A stretch of 64,000 nucleotides of DNA. It comes from Ensifer adhaerens. Lineage in GTDB: Bacteria > Pseudomonadota > Alphaproteobacteria > Rhizobiales > Rhizobiaceae. Each line of letters starts with the position of its first letter. The first letter of the stretch is position 1. Below the pieces are notes generated by a model. The model was not told where the DNA came from and did not search any database. It saw only the letters and a list, made by a program, of their open reading frames with translations. Made by a program: the position numbers and the translations under genes. Below are positions 37,001-44,285 of the stretch, piece after piece. The DNA is taken from contig NZ_CP118610.1 of the NCBI RefSeq assembly GCF_028993555.1, positions 2,790,001-2,854,000 on the forward strand, read 5' to 3'.

Positions 37001-37393
37001 ATGGCGGAAACGGAAACCACGACCCTCTACGAAGCGATCGGCGGCGACCCGACGGTTCGCGCGCTCACCCACCGCTTCTACGAGCTGATGGACACGCTGC
37101 CGGAAGCCGCCCACTGCCGCGCCGTGCATCCGCCCGATCTTTCCGGCAGTGAAGAGAAGTTCTACGAGTACCTGACCGGCTGGCTTGGCGGACCGCCAGT
37201 TTACGTCGAGAAGCGCGGACACCCGATGCTGCGTCGCCGCCATTTCGTCGCCGAGATCGGGCCGGCGGAACGGGACGAATGGCTGCTTTGCTTCAGCCGT
37301 GCGCTTGAGGAAACGATCGCCCATCCGAAGCTGAGGCAGATCATTCTCGAGCCGATCACCCGCCTTGCCCTTCATATGCAGAACAAGGAATAA
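37001..37393 (+). CDS. Group II truncated hemoglobin
   Basis: 130-residue globin. The start at 37001 (MAETETTTLYEAIGGD) is behind GAAGGA at normal spacing; an ATG at 36986 has no spacing. Group II features: LYEAIGGDPTVRALTHRFYE, FYEYLTGWLGGPPVYVEKRG and the proximal-His stretch HPMLRRRHFVAEIG; WLLCFSRALEET has the family Trp at position G8. Likely roles are oxygen or NO chemistry. Separated from the DUF423 gene by only 6 bp, so the two may be co-transcribed. Confidence 0.9.
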   Translation: MAETETTTLYEAIGGDPTVRALTHRFYELMDTLPEAAHCRAVHPPDLSGSEEKFYEYLTGWLGGPPVYVEKRGHPMLRRRHFVAEIGPAERDEWLLCFSRALEETIAHPKLRQIILEPITRLALHMQNKE

Positions 37394-37399
37394 CGTTAC

Positions 37400-37768
37400 A
37401 TGTCGCAGAGCGGATTTCGCGCAACGACGCTTTTTGTTGCCGGTTTGATGGGCCTGACCGGTGTTGTCAGCGCGGCCGCTGCTTCGCACGGCGACGATCC
37501 AAGATTGCTCGCCGGCATTTCGGCCATGTGCCTGGCACATGCCCCGGCTCTGGTCGCGCTCTACGCAGCCTGGCCGAGCTTTCGCACGGCGGCCGTTGCG
37601 GCCTTGCTGATTGCTCTTGGAACGGCGCTGTTCTCGGCAGACCTCGCCATGCGCCACGTTTCGGGTTCGGGCCTGTTTCCGATGTCGGCGCCGCTCGGCG
37701 GCACGACCATCATGGCGGGATGGCTCGCCGTTTCGCTCGGTGCCTTCCTGCCGCGAAAGACAGCCTAA
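37400..37768 (+). CDS. DUF423 family membrane protein
   Basis: 122 residues with four hydrophobic segments and a short cytoplasmic end (LPRKTA). The pattern FVAGLMGLTGVVSAAAASHG near the start and SAPLGGTTIMAGWLAVSLGA at the end identify DUF423 (E. coli YgdD type). Function unknown. Likely second gene of the truncated-hemoglobin unit. Confidence 0.85.
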   Translation: MSQSGFRATTLFVAGLMGLTGVVSAAAASHGDDPRLLAGISAMCLAHAPALVALYAAWPSFRTAAVAALLIALGTALFSADLAMRHVSGSGLFPMSAPLGGTTIMAGWLAVSLGAFLPRKTA

Positions 37769-37776
37769 GCAAAACG

Positions 37777-37810
37777 TTCCCCTCCCGGATGGGGCCATCC
37801 GGGAGGGGAA
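37777..37810. terminator. Strong two-way terminator
   Basis: Perfect inverted repeat with 16-base arms (TTCCCCTCCCGGATGG and its complement) separated by two G, between DUF423 (ends 37768) and the converging HmuQ-like gene (ends 37863). AAAA precedes on the left, giving TTTT on the minus strand. Confidence 0.85.
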
Positions 37811-37862
37811 TAGCATGTAAAGTCAAGACACTACGCGGCTGGTCGCGCGCGAGACTGCATGG

Positions 37863-38177
37863 TCAGGCGCCTTCGACAGCCGAAAATCCTTCGAACTTCG
37901 GCGGACCGAGATACATCGCCCTGTTCTCGCCGGCGTTTCTGTGCGCGGCGCGAAAATTCTCGGACTTCGTCCAGGCTGAAAACGAATCCCTGTCCTTCCA
38001 GACCGAATTCGAAACGAAGAGCGTATAGCCCTCCTCCGGCACGCTGTCGCCGCGCAGCAGGTGGAAGGAAACGAAGCCCGGCATCTCCGCCAGGCTGGAA
38101 TCGCGCCCTTTCCACACGGCCTCAAAGGCCTCTTCCTGGCCGATAGCGATACGGAAACGGTTCATGGCGACGTACAT
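37863..38177 (-). CDS. hmuQ: Heme-degrading monooxygenase, HmuQ/IsdG-like
   Basis: 104-residue ABM-superfamily protein; start at 38177 (MYVAMNRFRIAIGQEEAFEA), although the frame is open much further. Similarity to the HmuQ/HmuD family of Bradyrhizobium and BhuQ of Brucella: AMNRFRI, EMPGFVSFHLLRGDS, SVWKDRDSFSAWTKSENFRAAH, where the His of RAAH is the likely heme ligand. It would open heme and release iron. The location beside hmu and tonB genes agrees. Distance of 222 bp to the upstream gene, filled with 60-bp repeats. Confidence 0.82.
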   Translation of the reverse strand: MYVAMNRFRIAIGQEEAFEAVWKGRDSSLAEMPGFVSFHLLRGDSVPEEGYTLFVSNSVWKDRDSFSAWTKSENFRAAHRNAGENRAMYLGPPKFEGFSAVEGA

Positions 38178-38220
38178 TTTGGTCTCCCAGGTCAATTCAC
38201 CGAAACCGTGAAATGATCCC

Positions 38221-38400
38221 TCTCGTTGAAGCGACGCAACCCGGGCCGAAACTGCTGCACACTTTTCCTGGGGTTGCTCTCTTACTGAAAGGCGCAAATC
38301 CGGACGGAAAGCCGCTTCGCACTTTTCCTGGAGTTGCTCACTTACCGAAAAGCGCAAATCCGAACGGAAAGCCGCTTCGCACTTTTTCTGGAGTTGCTCC
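38221..38400. repeat. Tandem 60-bp repeat, three units
   Basis: Period of exactly 60 bp: 38281-38340 and 38341-38400 differ at about 5 positions, and 38221-38280 is a more divergent third unit. Each contains ACTTTTCCTGG(A/G)GTTGCT. Because 60 is a multiple of three, the minus-strand frame stays open and reads a 20-residue unit (EQxQEKCxA...). The unit resembles dispersed rhizobial intergenic repeats (recalled). Confidence 0.92.
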
Positions 38401-38669
38401 TACGCGCTTTCCTTCTTGCGCGCCGCATCGTTTGCAGCCCTCGGAAAGGCGAGGATAGTGCCTTCCCTTGACTCCGCAAGGCCGAGCGGATCGCGCACCG
38501 GCGGGCGTGCCTGCCAGGTGGGAAACTCGGTGACGTTGGCATTCTCTTCGACCATGCGCGCGCGGCGCGTCAGGATCTCGTAGAGTTCAGGCACTAGGCC
38601 ATCGCCATGCTGCGCCGCCAGCTTGTGCAGACCGATCATCATGCACAGGTCAGGACGTTCTTCGTTCAT
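38400..38669 (-). CDS. Conserved-looking small protein of unknown function in the iron operon
   Basis: 89 residues, hydrophilic, no signal or membrane segment. MNEERPDLCMMIGLHKLAAQ is followed by a helical section (LVPELYEILTRRARMVEEN) and a Pro-rich tail. No recognised family. It lies 28 bp after the DUF2325 gene on the same strand and upstream of the HmuQ-like gene, under the TGA-N9-TCA box at 39251. Codon use is like its neighbours, so it is probably real. An RBS-like GACGAGAG precedes it. Confidence 0.65.
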   Translation of the reverse strand: MNEERPDLCMMIGLHKLAAQHGDGLVPELYEILTRRARMVEENANVTEFPTWQARPPVRDPLGLAESREGTILAFPRAANDAARKKESA

Positions 38670-38697
38670 TGCAAACTCTCGTCTTGCCTTGGGAGGA

Positions 38698-39111
38698 TTA
38701 CCGCTCGTCGCGGCCGGTGGTCAGGTCCTGCAGTGCCCGCTCGAGGCTCGACTTCGAACCGTTGCGCAGCGGCACGAAGGCCTTGCCCCACTTCTTGCAA
38801 CCGGTCTTCACGCGAAGACATGCGTCATGGCTGATGCAGTCGATCGGGCAGAAGACGCAGTCGACCGACGGCAGCACCCGGTCGATCCGCGAGACGGCTT
38901 CGCGCAGACCGCCATCATGGTGAAGCAGTTCGGCGCCGAAAGAGCTGGCGATTTCGCGTAAGTGCGCAACCTGACAATCGCGGCCACCGACATAGAGAAA
39001 ACTGCGCCCTTCGAGCGTTGCCTTGCCGGCCTCCTGGCGGGCTTCGGCCGGTTCTGAGCCCGAACGACCCTTGCCATTCTTCGCCGCATTCTGGTGACGC
39101 TTGCCGCGCAT
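38698..39111 (-). CDS. DUF2325 domain protein
   Basis: 137 residues. The N-terminal ~30 are basic and low-complexity (RGKRHQNAAKNGKGRSG). The DUF2325 domain follows: FLYVGGRDCQVAHLREIASS, FGAELLHHDGG, and a Cys-rich core VDCVFCPIDCISHDACLRVK, then TGCKKWGKAFVPL. The clustered cysteines suggest a metal or iron-sulfur site (inference). Function unknown. First gene of the minus-strand operon leading to the HmuQ-like enzyme; its promoter region carries an iron-box motif. GGAGAGG lies 5 bp before the ATG. Confidence 0.82.
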   Translation of the reverse strand: MRGKRHQNAAKNGKGRSGSEPAEARQEAGKATLEGRSFLYVGGRDCQVAHLREIASSFGAELLHHDGGLREAVSRIDRVLPSVDCVFCPIDCISHDACLRVKTGCKKWGKAFVPLRNGSKSSLERALQDLTTGRDER

Positions 39112-39250
39112 GCAATCCTCTCCGCCTGATCGTGCGACAAGGACCCTTCAAGGGCAGCCGGTCGCATCGGGACATCATCTCGACACACGCCCTTCGGCTG
39201 CGTGACGAGGGCAACCTATTAAACTTGATAAACAGAGTAAAGTATAAACA

Positions 39251-39265
39251 TGAGTTTTTTTATCA
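39251..39265. promoter_or_regulatory. Iron-responsive (RirA-type) box TGA-N9-TCA upstream of the DUF2325 operon
   Basis: Exact TGA-N9-TCA (TGAGTTTTTTTATCA) in an AT-rich stretch 140 bp upstream of the DUF2325 gene. This is the IRO consensus bound by RirA in Rhizobium/Sinorhizobium under iron-replete conditions. The motif alone is low in information, but its AT-rich context and iron-linked target support it. Confidence 0.6.
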
Positions 39266-39319
39266 TATATTTTTCGCCAATTTCGCACGAACGAACGAGC
39301 AGACGAAACCGCGTCCGCC

Positions 39320-40234
39320 TCAGCGGACGCTGGCAACCATTGGAACGATGAAGGATTTGGAGGCTGGCCCCCCGGCGGGAAAGGCCGGGAACGGCGCCGC
39401 ATTGCGCACGGCATCCACGGCTGCTTCATCGATGGCGGGAGAACCGGAACTGCCGGCGACGTTTACCCGGGTCAATTCACCGTTGGCGGTCAACGTGAAG
39501 CGAACGGTCGCCGTGCCGGAAACGCCTTCGCGCCTTGCCGAAGACGGCACCTTGAACCTGCGCATGATCTTCCTGCGGACCTTGCCGTCATAATTTTCCA
39601 TATTGGCGTTGCCGACCTCGGATGCGCGACTGTCACCGGTCGCGGCTGCGGCACTACCGCTCTCCTGACCGTCCTGCTTACCCTTGACCTGGTTCTGCGC
39701 CTGCTCGCCCTTGTCACCCGTCTTCTTGCGGGTCACTTTCTTCTTCTTGACCGGCTCCTTCTTCGGTTCCGGCTTCTCGACCTTTTCCTTCTTGGGCTCT
39801 TCGATCTCGGGCTTTTCTTCGGGCACCACGGTCTCGACGGGCGCGACGCTAGCCGTCACGACGGCCTCGGCGACCTGAAGGGTCGGCATCTCTTCAGCCG
39901 GCAGGATCACGTCAGCTTCGGTCGCGGTCAGATCATGCGGCTGTTCGGCAACGATTTCCTGAGTGGTCGACGTCAGATCTTCGACCGGCGATATCTCCTC
40001 CGGCTTGACCTCATCCGGAACGTCCTCGGTCGGCTCGACGATCTCCGCCGGATCGCCGGATTGTAGCGTCTCTTCAAAGGCATCGCCAAGGACCGCGACC
40101 TCGGTCGCCTCTCCGCCAAGCATGAGGGCATGCTCTTTTTCCGGGGGCCTTGGGCCAAACAGGGTAGCAAGCACGACGCCATGCGTTGCAAGCGAGATGA
40201 TGGCGGCCCCAGCCCAGATGACGATACGCTTCAT
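39320..40234 (-). CDS. tonB: TonB energy-transducing protein
   Basis: 304 residues. A cytoplasmic-to-membrane anchor MKRIVIWAGAAIISLATHGV is followed by a long acidic/Pro-rich periplasmic section, a Lys/Pro/Glu linker (residues ~145-170, KPEPKKEPVKKKKVTRKK) and the C-terminal TonB domain (YDGKVRRKIMRRFKVPSSAR; GTATVRFTLTANGELTRVNV). It couples the proton motive force to outer-membrane heme or siderophore receptors. 76 bp downstream of a small secreted-protein gene on the same strand, in the heme region; no exbB/exbD in the window. Confidence 0.9.
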   Translation of the reverse strand: MKRIVIWAGAAIISLATHGVVLATLFGPRPPEKEHALMLGGEATEVAVLGDAFEETLQSGDPAEIVEPTEDVPDEVKPEEISPVEDLTSTTQEIVAEQPHDLTATEADVILPAEEMPTLQVAEAVVTASVAPVETVVPEEKPEIEEPKKEKVEKPEPKKEPVKKKKVTRKKTGDKGEQAQNQVKGKQDGQESGSAAAATGDSRASEVGNANMENYDGKVRRKIMRRFKVPSSARREGVSGTATVRFTLTANGELTRVNVAGSSGSPAIDEAAVDAVRNAAPFPAFPAGGPASKSFIVPMVASVR

Positions 40235-40310
40235 TGCAGCCTTACCTTCGCCGCACCGGGCGGCGCAAACTTCACGCTCCGAAAGAGCGATCCCAATCAG
40301 CCCCGTTCGT

Positions 40311-40748
40311 TCAGCCCTTGAGCTCCACCGCCGATTTCGAGCCGGTCTTGATCCCGCTCATGCAGGCGCCCGGCTGCACGCCGTCGCCGACGCAGGCCGG
40401 CGCATCGTTGATCAAGAGGCTCTTCACCGCATCGCAGTTTGTGCCGGGAAGATCGAACTGGCGGACCTTGGTCTTGCCGGCGGGCAGATCGCGGAAGTCG
40501 AGCACGGCCATGCGTTCGACCAGGCCCTTCTGGTCGAAGATCACGAATTCGAAGGAAACCTTGCTCAGCGATTGGGCGAACGCGTTGTCGGCGACGAAGG
40601 TGAGCTTGCAGCCTTTCTGCGATGGCGCGACCTCGTTGAGCTCGATTGTCAGACCTCCAGCAGCTGCCGCCTCCTGCGCATTGGCACCGCTTGCGGCAAC
40701 GAAAGCCGCAAAGGCAAGGGAAACGATCGGGAGGCTGGAAAACTTCAT
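40311..40748 (-). CDS. Secreted protein of unknown function upstream of tonB
   Basis: 145 residues from the ATG at 40748 (MKFSSLPIVSLAFAAFVAAS), with a signal peptide cleaved after ANA. The mature part GLTIELNEVAPSQKGCKLTF has four or more cysteines that may form disulfides (GCKLTF, TNCDAVKSL, PACVGDG, GACMSG). No recognised family. It is divergent from hmuP with an iron box in the shared 208-bp promoter region and is followed by tonB, so it may be an iron-regulated periplasmic protein. Confidence 0.75.
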   Translation of the reverse strand: MKFSSLPIVSLAFAAFVAASGANAQEAAAAGGLTIELNEVAPSQKGCKLTFVADNAFAQSLSKVSFEFVIFDQKGLVERMAVLDFRDLPAGKTKVRQFDLPGTNCDAVKSLLINDAPACVGDGVQPGACMSGIKTGSKSAVELKG

Positions 40749-40866
40749 AACGACACCACTCCAAAGGATCGAGCGCACCACCGAACGTCGTCAGCACGCC
40801 CTTGTCCACAAGCCGGCAACAACTAACTTGAGTTTATAAGTCCGGTATTGCGTCCATAAATAAATA

Positions 40867-40881
40867 TGAGTAATGAAGTCA
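40867..40881. promoter_or_regulatory. Iron-responsive (RirA-type) box TGA-N9-TCA between hmuP and the tonB operon
   Basis: Exact TGA-N9-TCA (TGAGTAATGAAGTCA), 76 bp before hmuP and 119 bp before the divergent secreted-protein/tonB unit, in an AT-rich stretch. The symmetric motif can serve both directions. Matches the IRO box of RirA; hmuPSTUV genes in Sinorhizobium are known RirA targets. Confidence 0.7.
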
Positions 40882-40956
40882 AGATAGTAAACGAATTGCA
40901 CGGCAGGAAATGCTGGAAAAACAGCGCGGCCTGCCCTCTCGAAACGGCCAAACGCA

Positions 40957-41136
40957 GTGACCAACGACAGTAACCTTGCACGCCCATCCGAGCCGCCGAT
41001 CCAGGCCGGGCGCGCGCAGCGGATTATCGAAAGTCGCGAACTTTTCGGCAGCGAAAACGAGATCCTCATTTCCCACGACGGCGCGATCTACCGCATGAAG
41101 ATCACCCGCCAAGGCAAACTGATCCTGAACAAATAG
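40957..41136 (+). CDS. hmuP: Hemin uptake protein HmuP
   Basis: A 59-residue protein. It begins at GTG 40957 (MTNDSNLARPSEPPIQ) and contains the HmuP pattern RAQRIIESRELFGSENEIL, then ISHDGAIYRMKITRQGKLILNK. HmuP is needed for heme use in rhizobia, and in Bradyrhizobium and Sinorhizobium it is reported as a coactivator for the heme receptor gene. Upstream in-frame stops (40885, 40888) rule out a longer gene. hmuS follows after 10 bp (start 41147), so this leads the operon. The start codon is GTG with a weak ribosome-binding site. Confidence 0.88.
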   Translation: MTNDSNLARPSEPPIQAGRAQRIIESRELFGSENEILISHDGAIYRMKITRQGKLILNK

Positions 41137-41146
41137 GCAGATGAAA

Positions 41147-42208
41147 ATGACCGAGAGCCTCCGCCCCACTCCTTCCGAAATCCGCGCCTATCGCGCCGAG
41201 AACCCGAAGATGCGCGAGCGCGACATCGCAGCTCAGCTCGGCGTTTCCGAGGCTGCTCTCGTTGCTGCCGAATGTGGGCTGACCGCGGTACGCATCGACG
41301 CCGACGCCAACCGCTTCCTGTCGCGCGTCGAGGAACTGGGCGAGGTCATGGCTCTGACCCGCAACGAAAGCGCGGTCCACGAGAAGATCGGCGTCTACGA
41401 GAAGATCACCACCGGCGACATGGCGAGCATCGTGCTCGGCGAGCAGATCGACCTGCGCGTCTTCCCGAGCGCCTGGGCACACGCTTTCGCCGTGACGAAA
41501 ACCGATGACCAGGGTGAAGCCCGCAAGAGCCTGCAATTCTTCGACAAGTGGGGCAATGCGGTGCACAAGCTGCATCTGCGCCCGGCGTCGAACGTCGAGG
41601 CCTATGACAAGATCGTCGCGGATTTCCGCCTTGACGACCAGACGCAGGAATTTGCCGCTGACGCCAGCGTACCTGCCACCGACGACAAGCCGGAAACGGT
41701 GGTCGATGTCGTCGAACTGCGCGACCGCTGGACGAAAATGACGGACACGCATCAGTTCCACGGCATGCTGCGCAAGCTGAAGATCGGCCGTCGCCAGGCG
41801 CTCAGCAACATCGGCGAGGATTTCGCCTGGCAGCTCGACCCCTCCAGCATCGAAGCGCTGATGCGCGAGAGCGCCGAGACAGAACTGCCGATCATGTGCT
41901 TCGTCGGCAACCGCGGCATGATCCAGATCCACTCCGGCCCGATCGCCAAGATCGCGCCCATGGGCCCCTGGCTGAACGTCATGGACCCGACCTTCCACCT
42001 GCACCTGCGTACCGACCACATCGCCGAACTTTGGGCCGTGCGCAAGCCGACCGCCGATGGTCATGTCACCTCGATCGAGGCGCTCGACGCCAAGGGCGAG
42101 ATGATCATCCAGTTCTTCGGCAAGCGGAAAGAGGGTCTCGCAGAACGTCCGGAATGGCGCTCCATCGCCGAGGGCCTGCCGCGTCTCGAAACGACTGTCG
42201 CCGCCTGA
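41147..42208 (+). CDS. hmuS: Heme-degrading/trafficking factor HmuS (ChuX/HutX-HemS family)
   Basis: 353 residues, cytoplasmic. The ATG at 41147 (MTESLRPTPSEIRAYRAENP) is chosen because AGG lies at useful distance; ATG 41141 is possible. Built as two similar HemS-like halves: DIAAQLGVSEAALVAAECGL and ALTRNESAVHEKIGVYEKI in the first, FHGMLRKLKIGRRQALSNIG and VGNRGMIQIHSGPIAKIAPM in the second. Binds heme delivered by HmuTUV and is thought to pass it on or degrade it. Coexists with the HmuQ-like monooxygenase of the other operon. Confidence 0.93.
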   Translation: MTESLRPTPSEIRAYRAENPKMRERDIAAQLGVSEAALVAAECGLTAVRIDADANRFLSRVEELGEVMALTRNESAVHEKIGVYEKITTGDMASIVLGEQIDLRVFPSAWAHAFAVTKTDDQGEARKSLQFFDKWGNAVHKLHLRPASNVEAYDKIVADFRLDDQTQEFAADASVPATDDKPETVVDVVELRDRWTKMTDTHQFHGMLRKLKIGRRQALSNIGEDFAWQLDPSSIEALMRESAETELPIMCFVGNRGMIQIHSGPIAKIAPMGPWLNVMDPTFHLHLRTDHIAELWAVRKPTADGHVTSIEALDAKGEMIIQFFGKRKEGLAERPEWRSIAEGLPRLETTVAA

Positions 42209-42229
42209 GGACAGGATAAGGACACTCCG

Positions 42230-43180
42230 ATGATCAAGGGTCTCGACTTCCGTCGCCTTCGCCGCTGGGAACTGGCGCTTGCCGCCTTCGCCCTTTCGGC
42301 TCCCTTCCTGTTGCCGGCGGTGGCACCCGGTGCCCCCTCCTTCATCCGGCCGGCGATGGCCGAGGACATGCAGAAGGCCGACGTCTCGCGCGTCGTTTCG
42401 GTCGGCGGAGCGATCACCGAGATCATCTACGCGCTCGGCGAGGAAGGTCGCCTCGTCGGTCGCGATTCCACCAGCACCTACCCGGAAGCGGCAAAGGCGC
42501 TGCCGGATGTCGGCTACATGCGGCAACTCGCACCGGAAGGCATCATCGCCGCCAACCCGAGCGCAATCATCGCCGTCGAAGGCAGTGGCCCACCAGAGGC
42601 GCTCGCCGTGCTGAAAGAGGCGAATATCGCCTTCACCAGTGTGCCCGAAACATTCGACAAGGCTGGTATCCCCGCCAAGATCCGCGCCGTCGGCACCTTC
42701 CTCGGTGTCGAGGAAAAGGCTGAAGCCCTGGCAAAAAGCGTCGAGGCCGATCTCGATGCGGCAGTCGCCGAGAATGCCGCCAGTCCGGAAGCTGAACGCA
42801 AGCGCGTGCTTTTCATCCTGAGCACACAGGGCGGCAAGGTCATGGCCTCCGGTCAGGGAACCGCGGCCAACGGCATCATCGAGCTCTCGGGCGCCATCAA
42901 CGCGGTCGGCACCTTCCCCGGCTACAAGGCGCTGAGCGACGAGGCGATCATCGAGGCCAAACCCGATGTCGTCCTCATGATGGATCGCGGCGGCGAACAT
43001 TCCGCCAAGGCAGAGGAGCTATTCGCCCTGCCGGCGCTCAGCCTCACGCCAGCCGCAAAGAACAAGGCGCTGATCCGCATGGACGGCCTGCACCTGCTCG
43101 GCTTCGGCCCGCGCACTGCCAGCGCCGTTCGCGAACTGAATGCAGCCATCTACGGGAAGAAGGCCAATGCCTCGCAGTGA
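42230..43180 (+). CDS. hmuT: Heme ABC transporter periplasmic binding protein
   Basis: 316 residues with a long signal region (basic RRLRRWELALAAFALSAPFLLPAV, cleavage near AMAE). The cobalamin/heme-binding (Fe/B12 periplasmic) fold is seen in VSVGGAITEIIYALGEEGRLVG, the conserved Tyr-containing DVGYMRQLAPEGI (heme ligand) and VLMMDRGGEHS. Delivers heme to HmuUV. 21 bp after hmuS; overlaps hmuU by 14 bp. Confidence 0.93.
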   Translation: MIKGLDFRRLRRWELALAAFALSAPFLLPAVAPGAPSFIRPAMAEDMQKADVSRVVSVGGAITEIIYALGEEGRLVGRDSTSTYPEAAKALPDVGYMRQLAPEGIIAANPSAIIAVEGSGPPEALAVLKEANIAFTSVPETFDKAGIPAKIRAVGTFLGVEEKAEALAKSVEADLDAAVAENAASPEAERKRVLFILSTQGGKVMASGQGTAANGIIELSGAINAVGTFPGYKALSDEAIIEAKPDVVLMMDRGGEHSAKAEELFALPALSLTPAAKNKALIRMDGLHLLGFGPRTASAVRELNAAIYGKKANASQ

Positions 43181-44285
43181 GGCATTGGACCGCGGCATGC
43201 GCCTGACCGCTTTTGCCGCCGACATCCGCAACGAATGGCGCTCGGGCAACCGCTCGCGGCTGGCGCGTCTCGTCATTGTCGCCCTGATCGCGTTTGCCAT
43301 CGCGACCTTCGTCGGCTCGATCATGACCGGTGCGGCCGATGCGTCGCTCGCCAACGTCGGGCGCTGGATGATGGGCGAGGCCGACCAGGCCTTGAGCATC
43401 CGCGACCGCATCATCATTCTCGATATCCGTCTGCCGCGCGCCGTGCTCGGCATGCTCGTCGGCGCCTCGCTCGCCGTATCCGGCGTCGTCATGCAGGGTC
43501 TTTTCCGCAATCCGCTGGCCGATCCCGGTCTTGTCGGCGTGTCCTCGGGCGCAAGCCTCGGCGCCGTGCTGCTGATCGTGCTCGGAACCGCTGCCTTCGG
43601 GCCGCTCTTTGCGCTGTTCGGCTTCTACGCGCTGCCGGTCGCGGCCTTCATCGGTGGCCTCGTCACGACGCTGCTGCTCTACCGTATCGCCACCCGTGGC
43701 GGCCAGACGTCGATTGCCACGCTGCTGCTTGCTGGCATCGCGCTCGGAGCACTGACCGGTGCGGTCACCGGCGTTCTCGTCTTCAGGGCCGACGACAAGC
43801 AGTTGCGTGATCTCACCTTCTGGGGGCTCGGGTCACTCGCCGGCGCCAACTGGACGAAGATCCTCGCCGCCTCGCCGATCATCCTCGCTTCGCTCGCGGT
43901 TACCCCTTTCCTCGCACGCGGGCTGAATGCCATCACGCTCGGCGAAGCGGCCGCCTTCCACATGGGCATTCCCGTCCAACGCCTGAAAAACATTGCGATC
44001 GTCAGTGTCGCGGCGGCAACCGGCGCGTCCGTTGCGGTCAGCGGCGGCATCGGTTTCGTCGGCATCGTCGTTCCGCACCTCCTGCGCCTCGTCATCGGCC
44101 CCGATCATCGCTACCTACTGCCCGCCTCGGCGCTGCTCGGCGGCACGCTGCTGATCCTTGCCGATATGATCGCACGTACAATCGTCTCCCCGGCGGAACT
44201 GCCGATCGGCATCGTCACCGCCTTTATCGGCGCGCCGTTCTTCCTCTGGATCCTGCTGCGCGGCCGTTCGAACATGGGACTGTGA
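43167..44285 (+). CDS. hmuU: Heme ABC transporter permease
   Basis: 372-residue FecCD-type permease with about ten helices. Start at 43167 (MPRSEALDRGMRLTAFAA), preceded by GAAGAAGG, overlapping the 3' end of hmuT. Family signature DIRLPRAVLGMLVGASLAVS, then GVVMQGLFRNPLADPGLVGVSS, with conserved SGGIGFVGIVVPHLLRLVIG and PAELPIGIVTAFIGAPFFLW. Overlaps hmuV by 4 bp. Confidence 0.93.
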   Translation: MPRSEALDRGMRLTAFAADIRNEWRSGNRSRLARLVIVALIAFAIATFVGSIMTGAADASLANVGRWMMGEADQALSIRDRIIILDIRLPRAVLGMLVGASLAVSGVVMQGLFRNPLADPGLVGVSSGASLGAVLLIVLGTAAFGPLFALFGFYALPVAAFIGGLVTTLLLYRIATRGGQTSIATLLLAGIALGALTGAVTGVLVFRADDKQLRDLTFWGLGSLAGANWTKILAASPIILASLAVTPFLARGLNAITLGEAAAFHMGIPVQRLKNIAIVSVAAATGASVAVSGGIGFVGIVVPHLLRLVIGPDHRYLLPASALLGGTLLILADMIARTIVSPAELPIGIVTAFIGAPFFLWILLRGRSNMGL

